A model generated the notes under the pieces. It had not been told where the DNA came from. It saw nothing but the letters and a program-made list of their open reading frames with translations, and did not search any database. A stretch of 64,000 bases of DNA from Symbiodinium natans (lineage: Eukaryota; Sar; Dinophyceae; Suessiales; Symbiodiniaceae), in assembly GCA_905221605.1 (NCBI GenBank), contig CAJNDS010002204.1:273001-337000 (forward strand), read 5' to 3'. The position numbers were made by a program, and so were the translations under genes. Below, piece after piece: positions 11,501-23,000 of the stretch (positions within the stretch are counted from its first letter, which is position 1; every line of letters starts with the position of its first letter).

Positions 11501-13631
11501 TGGCACTGTGTTCCACTGGTTCGATTCACATTGATGGACGGCAAGGACCATTGAGAGTTCCGTGGCCCTTGCCGGGAGCATGCCGGTTTGCCAATCATTG
11601 GCAATGAAGCAGACCTTTGTTCAAAGAAAAGTTTCATCCAAACCGAAGGCGCGCGAGTGATCATGAGCCGAATCGAGCGAGCCTCTTGGCCGAAAATAGA
11701 GCCACCCAAATTCAGGACCTTGGAAGCACGCAGCATAATCATTTCTTTTGTGCAAACTTCCAGTACATCCCAGTACTGCACCAATGGACAACATGAACAA
11801 TGGAACTCAACATTCCAAACAACAGCCATGGATACAAATTTGAATCTTGACATTGGCGATGGATTGGAATTATTTCGTCCACCCTCGAGGAGTGTGATGT
11901 CAGCCGTGGCTGAAACCTCAACATTACCGTGTGACGCCATCACAGCATGGGATTTCAATGCATCGCATGCCACATGGCATAGCATGACCATGTCTTACCT
12001 GGTACATCTCGACATGCACCAAACCATGCTGATCTGACCCCAAGGGCCAAAACCGGCTCGAAAACAAGCTTCAGAAATGGGAAGCCCTCCAAATCCGACA
12101 AACTCCTCAGCACAGCAGCTGAAGCTGTAAGAAAATCCGTGACCAAACCGTGAGCTTACATGAGGCCAAAAGATCAGCATCTGCAGCAACTTCACCGCTC
12201 ACGTCAACAAACTCAAAACAGGACCCCACGCGACGTCGCTGCTCTCAGATGCGCACCAATGGTGCCTCTGTGGCAGCTACGCACAGCAAGGAGAACCGGA
12301 AGGCGTTGTCCTCATGCAGCATGCAGTCCAGAAATTGCTGGCCAGAGCAAACACCTGCCACTATACTTGATGCCGCTTGGACAGGTCTCTTCTTTTTTTT
12401 GTCAACCTTTTTCTCAGAACAGAAACCCCCGGTCCGGATACTCGCCACTGGTGGGGTCGCCGTAAAGTCCATGGGGTCGGTGGAAGCCTGGGTCAGAGAC
12501 ATGTGGGCACGTCTCAGCGTCACCGCTGCTTCTACGGAAGGAGAAAACCTGAAGGAAAAGCTGCAAAGGACTTCGAATTAAAAAGTTGGGGGGGAGAGCA
12601 GAAAGCTCAAGTCGCGCTCACAGTGAACACTTGCACCTGGGAGCACACTGGATGCTCAATGGATCATCTGACTCACTTGGGCAGGCGACAAGGGTGATCG
12701 ACGAAGACGTAGTCACAGCCACGACCATTGCCAAAATCCTTCCGAAACAAGCAGACAGATTCACCCCAACAGTCAACATACCCCAAACACTCCATCCGTC
12801 GCCTGGCCTGGCGCTGGTGATAGAAAACCACCTCATGCTCCTGGCCAGCCAGCCAAACCTGCCGTCCAGAAAAAGTTTGCCAGAATCTGCTGCCGTCATC
12901 CGTATAACAGCAAACAACAAAACAAAACAAAACAAAACAAAACAAAACAAAACAAAACAAAACACGACGAGACAAAACAAAAACAAAACAAAACAAAAAC
13001 AAAACAAAAACAAAACAAAAACAAAACAAAAACAAAACAAAAACAAAACAAAAACAATCAAACAATCAAACAAAACACACACACACACACACCAACACAC
13101 ACTGCGAAGAGACAAAGAACTGGTCAGACGCGTCCAGCAGTCTAGGGAGAAAGGCAACGCAGGCAACCCAGCCCGAACATTCTGGCACCTGCTAACAATC
13201 TAAAATAATCTAGATCTGCATCACTCGTCCGCATTGTGCCTTGGTTGAGCCGACTGGCTTGCAGTTTGTGTAGTTGCCGTATCGTGGAGTCACTGCCATG
13301 GTACGGTGGCCTGAACGGCAAGGCGAAGCAGGGCGAAGCTTGCAGATCCCTTCGGCAGCTGCAGAGGCGTCCTCGCATCGCAAATTCGTAGGCGTAGCTC
13401 TCCACAACCATCGCCAAGCCGCCTCCGAAGCATGCCTACACATGCCTACACATGCCTACACATGCCTACATATGCCCCCGTGCGACTACACCCTTTTTGG
13501 AAGCGAACACTTATGGGGCTATGGGGCACTTTTACACTTTTACAAGCCCCGCGCTTCGATGCAGCGCCTGTCTTGGACCAGGGGTTGATCTCTGACGAAA
13601 CAACGACCACGGGTGTCGCCAGGTGCCGCGC
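5551..13631 (-). CDS. GT5-family starch/glycogen synthase, split into about 26 small exons
   Basis: Glycosyltransferase family 5 enzyme, which extends alpha-1,4-glucan from a nucleotide-glucose donor. Family motifs occur in order on the minus strand: SSEINPWSKTGG donor-binding loop (13631-13566, 13421-13372); GHRTMAVTPRY (13310-13258); CDYVFVDHP (about 12720-12690); FHRPHGLYGDP (12487-12435); DNAFRFSLLC (12310-12257); VLNLGGSIFGQE (11718-11683); ANDWQTGMLP (11614-11573); KAYLFYKYKRNGTYRK (about 11505-11445); ARCLMVLHNMGYQGR (11379-11335); FFGLPAEA (11097-11074); GAGIRMADRVV (10726-10677); TVSPNYAFEIQTPEG (10580-10534); GGLGLHSALQAK (8905-8857); MGILNGISDE (8741-8707); WNPMTDPHI (8612-8584); YGPSNFEEGKLRCK (7919-7876); AELQRQLGLQQ (7821-7789); LIGFCGRLCYQKGIHLIM (7735-7667); ECLPWLMRDE (7534-7505); MGKGDVKYEEQLRS (from 7087); GFDPIVEHRMMAGCDILLMP (6670-6603); YEPCGLPQMYA (6466-6428); YATIPVVHETGGLK (6346-6304); DTVQ (6135); FLFGGFDANHLKERLYQ (about 6045-5987); RPLWRQMQTNA (5615-5551). 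Most joints keep frame. The catalytic Glu of EPCG is present; Gln replaces the usual Arg before YEPCG. The N-terminal exon, a few middle exons and the C-terminus are not resolved. Dinoflagellate starch is cytosolic; UDP-glucose as donor is inferred. Confidence 0.88.
9350..10075 (-). CDS. multi-pass membrane protein, intronless ORF nested in a GT5-gene intron
   Basis: The ATG at 10075 (MASDISHILAALPWGLL) is preferred. The open frame continues upstream to 10267 without a better start. From this ATG the product is 241 residues. Six hydrophobic segments are visible, in order: around ALPWGLLTIVLLFATVFP, LLPYLLLAVQVLTGTVG, LAVILYWAIMTALRIGTFII, FLLNSMMAQIEMSLFMTF, GCTLVLLILFEAFITSWLY and LASWVAWLVSTLVFQGMAG. 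A Cys-containing loop with a potential N-glycosylation site (NVTE) lies between the first and second. No transporter or channel family is recognised. The ORF lies between the GT5 exons that end at 10534 and begin at 8905, on the same strand, so it is either a nested gene or an old retrocopy inside that intron. Its hydrophobic pattern and continuity argue against chance. Confidence 0.65.
   Translation of the reverse strand: MASDISHILAALPWGLLTIVLLFATVFPHIVDDDSLLMCSSKGRNVTETPCQRPIGHAVVEQTWWLPQVAFYVNKLISSTGPLLPYLLLAVQVLTGTVGRVNSNIFGDRGPHLAVILYWAIMTALRIGTFIILHPYNYYFSDHIFLLNSMMAQIEMSLFMTFQFQDPDSRWFRLELASGCTLVLLILFEAFITSWLYHTLLASWVAWLVSTLVFQGMAGFWMYKTAKPESAGFLKTKLVDT
12914..13076. repeat. (AAAAC)n / (AAAACA)n array
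   Basis: About 30 units of AAAAC, alternating with AAAAAC further right, ending in a short CA run at 13075-13093. It falls between GT5-gene exons, so it is intronic. The open frames it creates on both strands are repeat artefacts. Confidence 0.95.
13429..13474. repeat. (ACATGCCT)n short tandem repeat
   Basis: Five copies of CATGCCTACA-type decamers lie just upstream (minus strand) of the GGL exon of the GT5 gene, apparently in an intron. Confidence 0.9.
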
Positions 13632-13948
13632 CTTGGCATTGAACACACAGCCATACACACCCCCACACGCGTACCCACATGCACGCACATGCACACGTGC
13701 ACACATAGAGCAAGCGGCACAGAGTGGCCAAATCCGAGGTCGCGTCGCCATAGCGTGCCGGGCGATCCATCACACGCTCCTGAAAGGCCAGATGGCAGTG
13801 GCTCCGAGAATCTCCAGGAACATCGAATGACATCCAATTTCAGGCTGTTGGTTGTCGCCATTGAGAGGTCAGTGAGACTTTAGGATAGCATTCTTGTCAG
13901 GTTGCAGGCTTTTTGGAGGGCGGTGGACAAGCAATGTGGCTTTTGAAG

Positions 13949-14149
13949 TTATTGGATCTGGGACAATCGAGAGTGCAATCCAAAGAGTGTCGCAGCTGGC
14001 CAGTCCTCCATCTCCTGCCTAAGCCGTAGACGCTCCGCTTTGTCCGCCACTTGCTCGAAAGCAGACAGTGATGTCACGTGACGAAGTGCTCCTGCGCTAC
14101 CAGCAGCTGCCGGCGCAGGGATGTCACATCTGCCCGAAAACTGCGACAT
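13949..14149 (-). CDS. candidate 5' exon of the GT5 synthase gene
   Basis: An ATG at 14149 opens 66 codons with a helical, charged composition (for example SAFEQVADKAERLRLRQEME) about 0.3 kb upstream of the first recognised GT5 exon and on the same strand. GT5 enzymes of algae often carry N-terminal extensions ahead of the donor-binding loop, so this may encode one. The splice junctions are not visible to me and the link is by position only. Confidence 0.3.
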   Translation of the reverse strand: MSQFSGRCDIPAPAAAGSAGALRHVTSLSAFEQVADKAERLRLRQEMEDWPAATLFGLHSRLSQIQ

Positions 14150-15724
14150 GAGTGATGCAGGATACTGCCGCCTTACCGCTCGCCATCTTTAGCCAAGTGA
14201 CCTTCATTGCTGCCTTCACTCCGCTCCACGGGGGCCGGAGAAGCCTGAAAGAACAAACAGCTGTCCATGCGAATCAAAGATCAAAGAAGCCATGACGTGC
14301 AACATCTTGGAACAGAAGGTGGCACGTTGCTGCTTAGACCTGCCATCTTCACACTCTTTAAGCATCGTGCGTGCCCAGATCCGGTTGTGGCGTCACTTCT
14401 GCAAGGCGTTGACTCCGACTGCAAGGATCGGGGAAACTGCTTTCCACTGCACTGCGTCCATGTGCATATGAGATGAACGATGCACTTCAACTTGTCAACA
14501 AGCACCGAAGAGAGACTCTCTGATTGCGAGCTGTTTCAACTACACGGTACAGCAGCACACGGGAGCACTTGGACCAAGACAACCCAGTAAGGTGCCTCTT
14601 TGATGTCGGTAGTATCCGCTGATTCTGCAGACCTTTGTCAACACGAGGGTTCGGAGCTAGCAGCAATCTAGCGAAGCGTCGAAGACTGGGCTCCCCCGAG
14701 CCCGCTGCCCTCCGGGCATGCGCAGCAGAGGTACTGGTGCCTGTGATGGCTGCACCGTGCTCCTACTGAATCTGACTTCGTTCTGGCGTGCTCCTGTTGC
14801 AAAGATTGGGATTACTGGAGGGAGCTTGACACTCTGGTGGTTTGGGGCCTTGGGGCCTTCTGGCGGCTTCCATATGATATGTACCGATGCTACTCATGCC
14901 AAAAGTCTCAACCCCGACCTGGCGGCTCTTGAGCAGTCCCACAGGCTCTCCTTAGGTGATTGCACTCTGTGGAAATGGAGTCTCTCGAGGTCGAACCCAC
15001 AAGCGCCCGCGAGCAAAGCTCTCTGAGAGCCCATCTGCGCGGCAAGCCTGCTTCTCCAAGGCAGGAGAGCTTGCTCGAGTTTTTTTGCGCAGCTTCTCAA
15101 ATCAGACAGTAAACGACAACCCAGGAATGTTCGAAGGCTTGGAAGTGCCAAACACGTAGCTGGCAACAGGAGGCCTCGGTCACTAGCTTCTCCCCAAACC
15201 TTCTCGTCACCTTAGCAGTACTGCTTGGATGATGGGTGGACCTTCGTCAGGTCAGTGTCAGGCTTCTACAGAGTCCGACCACTTGGGCTCAAGCCCTTGC
15301 AGGTCTCTGTCTGGATGCCTGATGTTGATTGACGCACCATGCTTCAGAGATCTTTACACAGCCAGATGTGACATACTGAACTGCAAATGGTGATCTGACA
15401 GCGTCTAGGCTGAGCAGTACTCATCTGAGATGACGATCGACAAGCCAGGTGCAACTAAACTCTAAACGGCGGACCGCACTCCGACGTTTGTGCCCTTGTT
15501 CGGGTACGCTCGGGGAGGGCAATGGTGATGAACTGCACGGTGCGATCCTAAGTCGAGCAATCATGTGCAATGTTTCGGAAGTTACTGTGCAAGCTGGAAT
15601 AGGGTTTGGCCTCATGGCCTTATAGTATGGTCACAGGCGTCGGGGTGCCGGGACACCATGGGATACCCAGTCAGGCCCACAGTAAGGCCACCGCCCAGGT
15701 CCAGAGCACTCTCTCCCCCGCCTG
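14150..15724. other. stretch without a recognised gene
   Basis: No family motif is found. A minus-strand frame at about 14900-15100 (including CAKKLEQALLPWRSRLAAQM) has protein-like composition and could be a further upstream exon of the GT5 gene or of an unrelated gene. It cannot be placed. Confidence 0.4.
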
Positions 15725-17503
15725 GACTCTTTGGACTCTTGCGAGTTCAGGAAAATGTTTGACAACGCTTGATTGCAGCTGTGCCTCCAGGAAAATGCCA
15801 TCGCCTTCACGGAGTGTAATGTTCTCCTCTCCCTTTTGCAACCTTACACTCCATCCGATTGCCCTTCGAACTGAGATAGGGCATCAAGCAAAGAGAACAC
15901 AAGAATCTGGCACCAGAACCAGATGCAGGAAAACATACAAAAGGATACCCGGCACAATGACTTGCATGCTGCAGTCTGGGCACCGGAATTCCCCTGTCAA
16001 CACGACCAAATACTCATCACAGTCCACCATCTGGGGCTCCTGATCATTTGAATTTGAAGGCAACGTTGCGGTGTCAGATGCAACCGGAACATTCTCAAAT
16101 ACTATCAACTATCAGATACGATCACAAGCACAAGAAAGCACTGCATGGCCTTGCCAGATGGACGAGAGCGTGCAACTCGAAGGCCCCTAGCACTCTCACT
16201 TGTCGAACAGACTTGTCGCGGACATGTTTCGACCCATGTGCCTGCAACCCCACACACACAGGCGACAGCTTGCCTGGAAGAGCTCTCTTCTTGGCTGGAT
16301 TTGCTCTGTGCGATGCCAAGGAACTCTGCAAATGACAGCCTCACACAAGGGCATATTCATGAGATTCGGCCTGTGACATCCTGTGACCCCGATAGGCACA
16401 CCAGGTACCTGACAAGCTGCACTCAGGCTGTCTGAGAGTCTGGCGAAGCGCTCGAGACGGCATCGGTTGCCTACAGTACCAACACAAACGGCAGGTCAAC
16501 AGGTGAAGGTCAAGCAAAGAAGCCAGTTCGTCCACAGGCTGCACCTTCCTCCGCCGATGAGGAGCTTCCACCCGATCTCGCTCCTGCGATACAGGGCCCC
16601 GCGAGAAATTCAGAATGCCTTCTGCCCTTCTTTGCCAACATTGCCATTCATGTTCATTCGTTCTTTGCTGGCGCTCCTTCTGGTCCACTCGGGCCTTGAT
16701 ACTGTCCACTCGAGAGCTCATGTCTGCCACCAAAGACCTACAAAGAGTGCCACGATGTGCCGGCGATGCTTTGAAAGGCCGACCAGATTTGGCACATCGA
16801 AACCGTCCAAACCATCGAAACTGCGGGGGAGGGTCTTTGCACCTGAGACTTTGCTGCGCCGGAGCAGTCATCGTCACCTTCAACGAAATGCGCATGCTGT
16901 GAAAAAGCGGCTCTGGCTTGCGCCGTGCTGCGATCTTTCGGGGCCTGCTTGACATCCTCGGCCATATCCAGATCGTCATAGTCGAACATCGGGCCTGAAA
17001 GCGAGCATTCGAGCGAAAAATGCAGAAAGTGTTGAGTCCTGGAAGATCTTAATGCAACCTGCCCGGGGTTGAGCCGCTGTGAGTGAACCTGCTTCTTGTT
17101 GTTCAGACAGTCCGAACGTTTTGTATCCTTATCGGGGAGGCTCCACGATTGATGAGCACCAAGCATGCAGTCAGTCTTACCACCTCAGATCAGCTCTTAG
17201 AAATCCTGCACACCTGTTAGCGAACCACGGTCCATTGTCTTACCGTAGTCACAAGAGATGTCAACTTGGCCATGCCTGCTCCAACCACCCACGGCTAAGT
17301 ATCCAGTGGGAGCTTGGACCAGGAGGATGTCTCACATTAAGGAAGTAAGGACTGACTAAGCATTGACCAAGCATTCCCATCCAATGATGTCTTGAATCTT
17401 ACTTGAGGAAAACATGCAAACTTGCCAGGGGGTCATCATGCACGACTTTATCATCTCGCGATGCTGATAGTTCGTCGAGTTGGAGCCCAAAGTTCTCAGC
17501 GGC
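15725..17503 (-). CDS. candidate multi-exon gene, possibly a cupin-like protein
   Basis: A run of minus-strand exon-like frames, several bounded by plausible splice sites: 17503-17404 (FGLQLDELSASRDDKVVHDD, followed by a GTAAGA donor); about 17292-17244 (GGWSRHGQVDISCDYG, followed by GTAAG); 16996-16855 (MFDYDDLDMAEDVKQAPKDR, after TTTCAG); 16722-16615 (MSSRVDSIKARVDQKERQQR); about 16590-16500 (KVQPVDELASLLDLHL); about 16098-15970 (MVDCDEYLVVLTGEFRCPDC); 15843-15725 (LQKGEENITLREGDGIFLEA). The last two resemble paired beta-strand motifs of a cupin fold (E-Y-L-V-V-L-x-G, then L-R-E-G-D-G), but the metal ligands cannot be checked. Phases do not all agree with simple joins, so this may be one gene or two. 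Confidence 0.4.
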
Positions 17504-18698
17504 TTGCGCGCGAATACAAGTACTTTCAAGCACATCACATGAGATTCGAACATCAAGAACCCAAGTCAACAATAATTACATCAAAACACAAACCATGGCG
17601 AGCCAACCTGCATTGATTTGCCTGCGCTGCCACAGCAGGCAGCCACACCGAAAGCCCTTGGTTGCGGCACGTTCATAAATCAGGATGCTTACAAGACCGT
17701 TTCCCATGTCCTATCAAGACTGATTGCATCGGCCACCATCACCAAATGCAGAGCGCGGCGCCAAGGCCCAGCGCACACCCTCGCCGCGCTCGCGCCGCAG
17801 TATCTTGGACCCTCAGCGGCCCAGCTGCTGAGGCCACTGAGGGCGCTGAGGGCGCTGAGGGCGTGCGGGCACCATGGCACAGCATCAACGAGCTCAGTCC
17901 TACTTTGTCGAAACAGTTCCACAAGCGGCACACAGCGACGAAGATGATCTCATATTTCACATTTGGGCGGTCTAATACGAAGAGTGACACGAGAGGGCTT
18001 TGAGATTCTGGGATACCAAGGCTACAAGGGTGAAGAAAGCGGGTCTGATTCATCATCTGCTCATTGCTTGAACCTATGAGCATGCAGACCACTTGTGGCG
18101 CAGATTCCGATGCCCGCAAGCTTCACAAGCTGTGGAAGCTGCCCACCAAATCTTTGCAAAGCTGTCGCACCAGTTTGTCCCACAGCGTCATGTTGACAGG
18201 CAGTGGCACAAGAGCTAACGGCATCTCAAGTAGGCATCGGTAATCGCGGATGTGGCTTCAACACGGGATGCCTCAGCGCCCATCAACTACCTAGCTGCCT
18301 ATCTTGTGTTTCGGGTCGCGCCCAACATCCAGTTCACAAGTCAAGGAACGATTGGTAGTGCCTGATTGCTCATGCATCTGAAAGAAACCATGCATACTGA
18401 CATGCTGACATGATCTCTATCCCTACATCATACATCCATTTAGACGTAGCGTCGGACGCAGGTGTGACTAACGCTAACGTCGAGAACGTTGTGGGCACAC
18501 TCTGCGCATCTCTACGCCGACCTTCACGGAACTCAATCCTCATCACGTCGAAAGCTGTTTCACCGTGCAATCCTTGTGGCAGTTCAGGAGCGGGAGCTGC
18601 TTTTGCTAGTGGTCAGCTTTCTGCTTTGTCTGACGAGTTTCCACGGCCATGGGCCTTTCAAACGCTGCAAGGACGTGCGATCTTCGGGGGACGGTTTG

Positions 18699-18699
<1 letters not shown>

Positions 18700-18790
<91 letters not shown>

Positions 18791-18792
18791 GG
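18700..18792. repeat. (CTG)n trinucleotide array
   Basis: About 30 uninterrupted CTG units, ending in CTGCGGCTGCGGCGGCG. The minus-strand poly-Gln frame is flanked by moderately protein-like, Arg/Ser-rich sequence, but the Ser and Ala frames are equally open, so a coding role cannot be decided. Confidence 0.95.
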
Positions 18793-19983
18793 CTGCGGCG
18801 GCGCTCGGGAAGCTGAACGTGGTCCGCCTCGCCTTCCACGGCGTGTGGCATAATCTGAGTACTCTTGCTTGTGGGAGCACAAGGCACTTTAGTTGTGTAC
18901 CGCTCACCAATTCCGCTGGGAAGGGTAATTTGGCTTCTGTCTCGAGAGCCGAAAACCATTGCTATCCCATCCATTCAAGCCCGAATCAAACAAATCCAAC
19001 AAATCCAAGTCAACATGAAGCCCAGACATCAGGAACCATAGATCTTGCGGTCTTGTGGCTGCGGATCTAGAAATTGCTCACAGCATTTCGGAGAATACCC
19101 ACACGACGCTGAGAACTAACCCACCGCCTCCTAGGCATCATTTGGGTGTAGGGCCTCTCTCGTCGCCTCTGCTGATGCTGGAGCATCTTTGCGTTCGGTC
19201 CAAGCTCATTTTGGGGGGGTTACGTCATGTTTCCCTACTGGACATGTTTGGGGCATGTTGTGTGTGGAGCGGCGGAGCGGCTGCTGCTCCAGACGACCGA
19301 CTGACAGGTGTTCAGATGAGCTGCACAAGATTAGCAGAGTACGTGCCGATCTCTGGCTCAATGATGAGGGCCTCCAAAGGGTTCTCATGCACTTCCCATG
19401 ACGCACAATGTGACAAACATATCACAAGCATCAGACATGGCACATACATGTCACAGGGAGAGCTTTGGAAAGCACAAAAGGCACCTCTCGGGGCTGTCTG
19501 GCCTGCGATGGCTTCCAGGCCCTGGACATCATCTCACGCATCGGTTCCTCCTATTGTTGAGCTTTTGCCCTCCTACTTTCTTCTATTTTTTCTCTTTCTT
19601 CTTCTCGGGCCTTGAGGACGTCATGAGCAGCCCGCGTGGCGCAGCTAGCCGCAGGCTGTTGCGAGGCTCTTTGATGCCCTTAGCAGAATCAACTGGCGAG
19701 GGCCGCAAAAGTGCAGCAATGCCAGGATTGCCAGGCCCCATGCTGGCACGGCCAGGAGCTGCTCACCCGCTAAGCAACGCTGTTTTAGCGTTTCTGCAGG
19801 TCCCAGTGGGACTCCTTCGACACACCACAGAGAAGCAAAGAGACACACAAAGCAGAGACCTGTGGCCAACGTTGGCTCCTCTGTACACGAAGCGGACTTC
19901 CACGTCGTCGCGCGACTTTGGAAGCATCGGCTCGCGGTAGAACTTTGCAAACCTCTTTGCTTCCTCAGCTGGCACCCGTGAAA

Positions 19984-20000
19984 TGAGAGTGAGAAGAGAG

Positions 20001-20043
<43 letters not shown>

Positions 20044-20065
20044 GAGGGGGAGAGGGGGAGGGAGA
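19984..20065. repeat. (GA)n-rich purine tract
   Basis: A run of GA, GAAA and GAGGG units, all purine on the plus strand for about 80 bases. A shorter GA run lies at 8618-8633. Confidence 0.9.
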
Positions 20066-23000
20066 TCTGGCATGTGGGTGTGCATTGGAAAACCCAAGGG
20101 TCAAGAAGACCTCGGCGTATGTCTTCAGGCACCGCATCTTCACACAGCTGAAGCTCGTAGCGGCCCTGAGGTTGCACATTTAAGGCTGGCATTAATGGGT
20201 CCCTCCCAGCACCTTGAGATTAAACGGATTACACGGATGAACAGCTTGCCTTCCTCGGCGTCACCACCGTGATGCGCACCATTCCCTGAAGAGAGGATGC
20301 ATGGAAGAGAACACGATCGAATATGTCATCCAACACGATATGCTGCAACATGTTGCAATACACTGCCAGCAGTGATCCTCCGGAGGCGGCGGCGGCACTG
20401 CCAAGTGTGGCGGACGCGTTGGTGGCAAAAGTCCGGCACTGTGATGATTCGCACAAGCCTCCATTGACCACAGGACATTTTCTGCCCACACAGTTTGGTC
20501 CCGTATTGCGCCTGCTGCATCAGTGTCTGAGCTGCACGTGGAATGGGATTCAACGCATTCTCCTTGGAAGGGCTGTCACTCCAGACTATCGAACACACGA
20601 CAGCCATAGGCACCTCATGTAATCTTTCATGGAATTCACCCCTGCTGGGTTAGGGACATCTTGGTGTGCGCGTGGCCATTTGCCAGAACATGCAACAGAC
20701 ATGATTTCGAGTCACATGCTTGGTTCATGAATTTCGTGAACCTTGTGCAACGACCCAAAATTACAAGACCATGTGCTGGTCACTTCTGCAAGTGGTTCGA
20801 ATTACTTGGCACGAGCTATGCGAGACCGGCGTCTGCAGCCTTGAGCAGGTATCCGGAAATTGAACGGCCTGTAAGAAGCCTGAGACAGGAGCACTCAACC
20901 CCTAGCCATACTCAAGCCAAGGCCTCGGGCACAGCTAAACTTTTTCGGGGCCAAAAGACTCACTTCCAGCGCTTGGATTCGAGTCTCACCACTGGGTCGC
21001 ATCGTCAGGCTCCTTAGCAGCTAAGCAGGGTCTGAGGCGTGTCACAGGAAATTCACGACAGCCCTTAGCTTGTCAACCTCAGAGAAGTCAAGCAGCGGAA
21101 GCCAGGCGCCTCGCAAACCACCCACATAACAACCGCCACCCCCCCCCCGTCCCAGCCCTCAGCCTTCACAAACTCACAGGAGACTTTTTGCAAGATTTCC
21201 CAGGACTCCGCGCCTCTTGGTTCCTCCCAACAGTGTGGAGATCAGAAAGCCTCGCTTCTTTGGCACAAGGACTTCTGGCTCCTGATCGAGAGCATCTCAC
21301 TCCAGTCTGCCGACCATGCTGAATTCCAGATATTCTTCTAAACTTCTCGGCAAGCGAGTATCCTCCTCTTCTTTCACATCGTCCTGATATTCAGAAGCTG
21401 CGCATCAAAGCATTACTGGGGCAGCTGCCTATGCGGCAGGCCTGGAAGGCGTGCTCGAGAGCCTCCGTTGCTTCAGCTTCCAACTCCACCTCCACAGAGA
21501 CCTGCATCATATCAAACCATGCTTTCAAGACCCCAGCAGCCCCTGCGCCACGCCTCTACCATGTCGAGGTCGTCCTGGTCGGGTCCGCGGCCCACTTGAA
21601 AAGCACCAACTCAATTTGCTGGATTTGATTTGCACGGGTGAATGCGTGAGTCCTCCACGGAGGGCTGTGAAGCCTCTGGTTGTGACGCCAACTGTCCTGC
21701 AGCCTGGGTTTGGCTCGGGGCTCCAGCATTCCAACATATTCCAACAATCCAGACTTTCGCCTTTCTCTTCCCGGCTGCTTTGCCAAGCGGGGTCTCTGCA
21801 CCTGTCAGAAACAAAATCGTTCAACCTGTGCCTTGTCGGGCCTAGTGCCCCTTGCGGCCCTTGCTGCCCTTGCACATGAAGGTTTGCCTTGCCGGTCGGC
21901 GGAGGCTAGCACTGGCCGTTTGCCTCGGTGATCGCTCAACATCGCTCCACATTTACAATAGTTGTCTTCGAGCGAGACTTCGCGAAACTGCATATTTCAA
22001 CTGTCCCGCAACCTTCCATCAGCCATAATGCTTCACCTGAACCAATGCAAACACATGCAACCACACGACTCAGGTGCGTCCAAGGCACCCTTGCCACCTC
22101 TCGTCGTCACACCTCGCTGTTGTGTCGGAAACAGAGCAAGCTTTCCACCCTCCTCAAGAACAGCAAAAGCTGACCTGTGATAGCGTGGGAGGCCGGCGTT
22201 TTGCCTGACGCAATGGTTTGGGTAAAGAATATCAGATCTCTCAAAGCTCAAAACACATTGCATCAAAACCATCGACCATCTAGACGAAACAGGCCTTTGC
22301 CTTTCGCCATCAATACCTTATAGATCGGGAAATCAAAGCAGGGCGTGCAAGAACACCTGAATATTGGCTAGGATGCACTGCTTCCCTGTTTGGCTTTCTG
22401 GCCCTTTCCGACCAACTCGGCCCGGACTCCCTTGTAAGCACCTTGTCTCAAGACGCTTCTTGAAAAAAAACGCACTCAGCGCTTTGCTCACACGCGGACT
22501 CACCCGCCTTTGCGGCCTTTGGGATCAGCAGCCTTGCCGGCCTTGCCTTTACCCTTTCCTTGAAAACCACCTGGAATTGCTGGGACAATGCTTGATTCTC
22601 TTCACACCACATGCAAAGCAGCACCTTTGCCACCTTTGGCGGCCGCCAGCTCTTCCGGCGATGGCGCAAGAACAGTCTGGCAGGGTTCAAGAAACAAAAG
22701 CTGAGGCAGCCTTCAGACGACTTCAAAAAGGTTGCAAGAAAGGAAGAGGCTCTCCACACAAATTGCACAAGCATTTTTAGGTTTACAAGCCTCGTCTCTG
22801 GTTACATCCTCCACCGTGTATCTTCCTGGGCCTGCTCCTTCGAGAACCCGAAACCTCAAAACACTGAATCGGAAGTCAACGAATGGCGGCATCTTTGCGG
22901 CATCTTTGCGGAATCTTTGTGCTTAGCCTCCGGCTGATCAGGCCTTGAAAGAAGGAACTTGATGTAGGAGCCCAGGTGGGGCTGCCAGCAACACGGCAGC

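Noticed and set aside
11422-11991. 189-codon minus-strand ORF
   Set aside because: A read-through of several GT5 exons and introns in the wrong phases; the real exons within it are in other frames.
12586-13203. Frames of 130-205 codons rich in Lys/Gln/Thr/Asn (plus) or Phe/Cys/Val/Leu (minus)
   Set aside because: Produced by the AAAAC array. Only the short end DYVFVDHP at about 12690-12720 on the minus strand is real, as a GT5 exon.
18584-18910. Poly-Ala, poly-Ser and poly-Gln proteins across the CTG array
   Set aside because: All three minus-strand frames are open through the array, so none can be preferred; listed only as a repeat.
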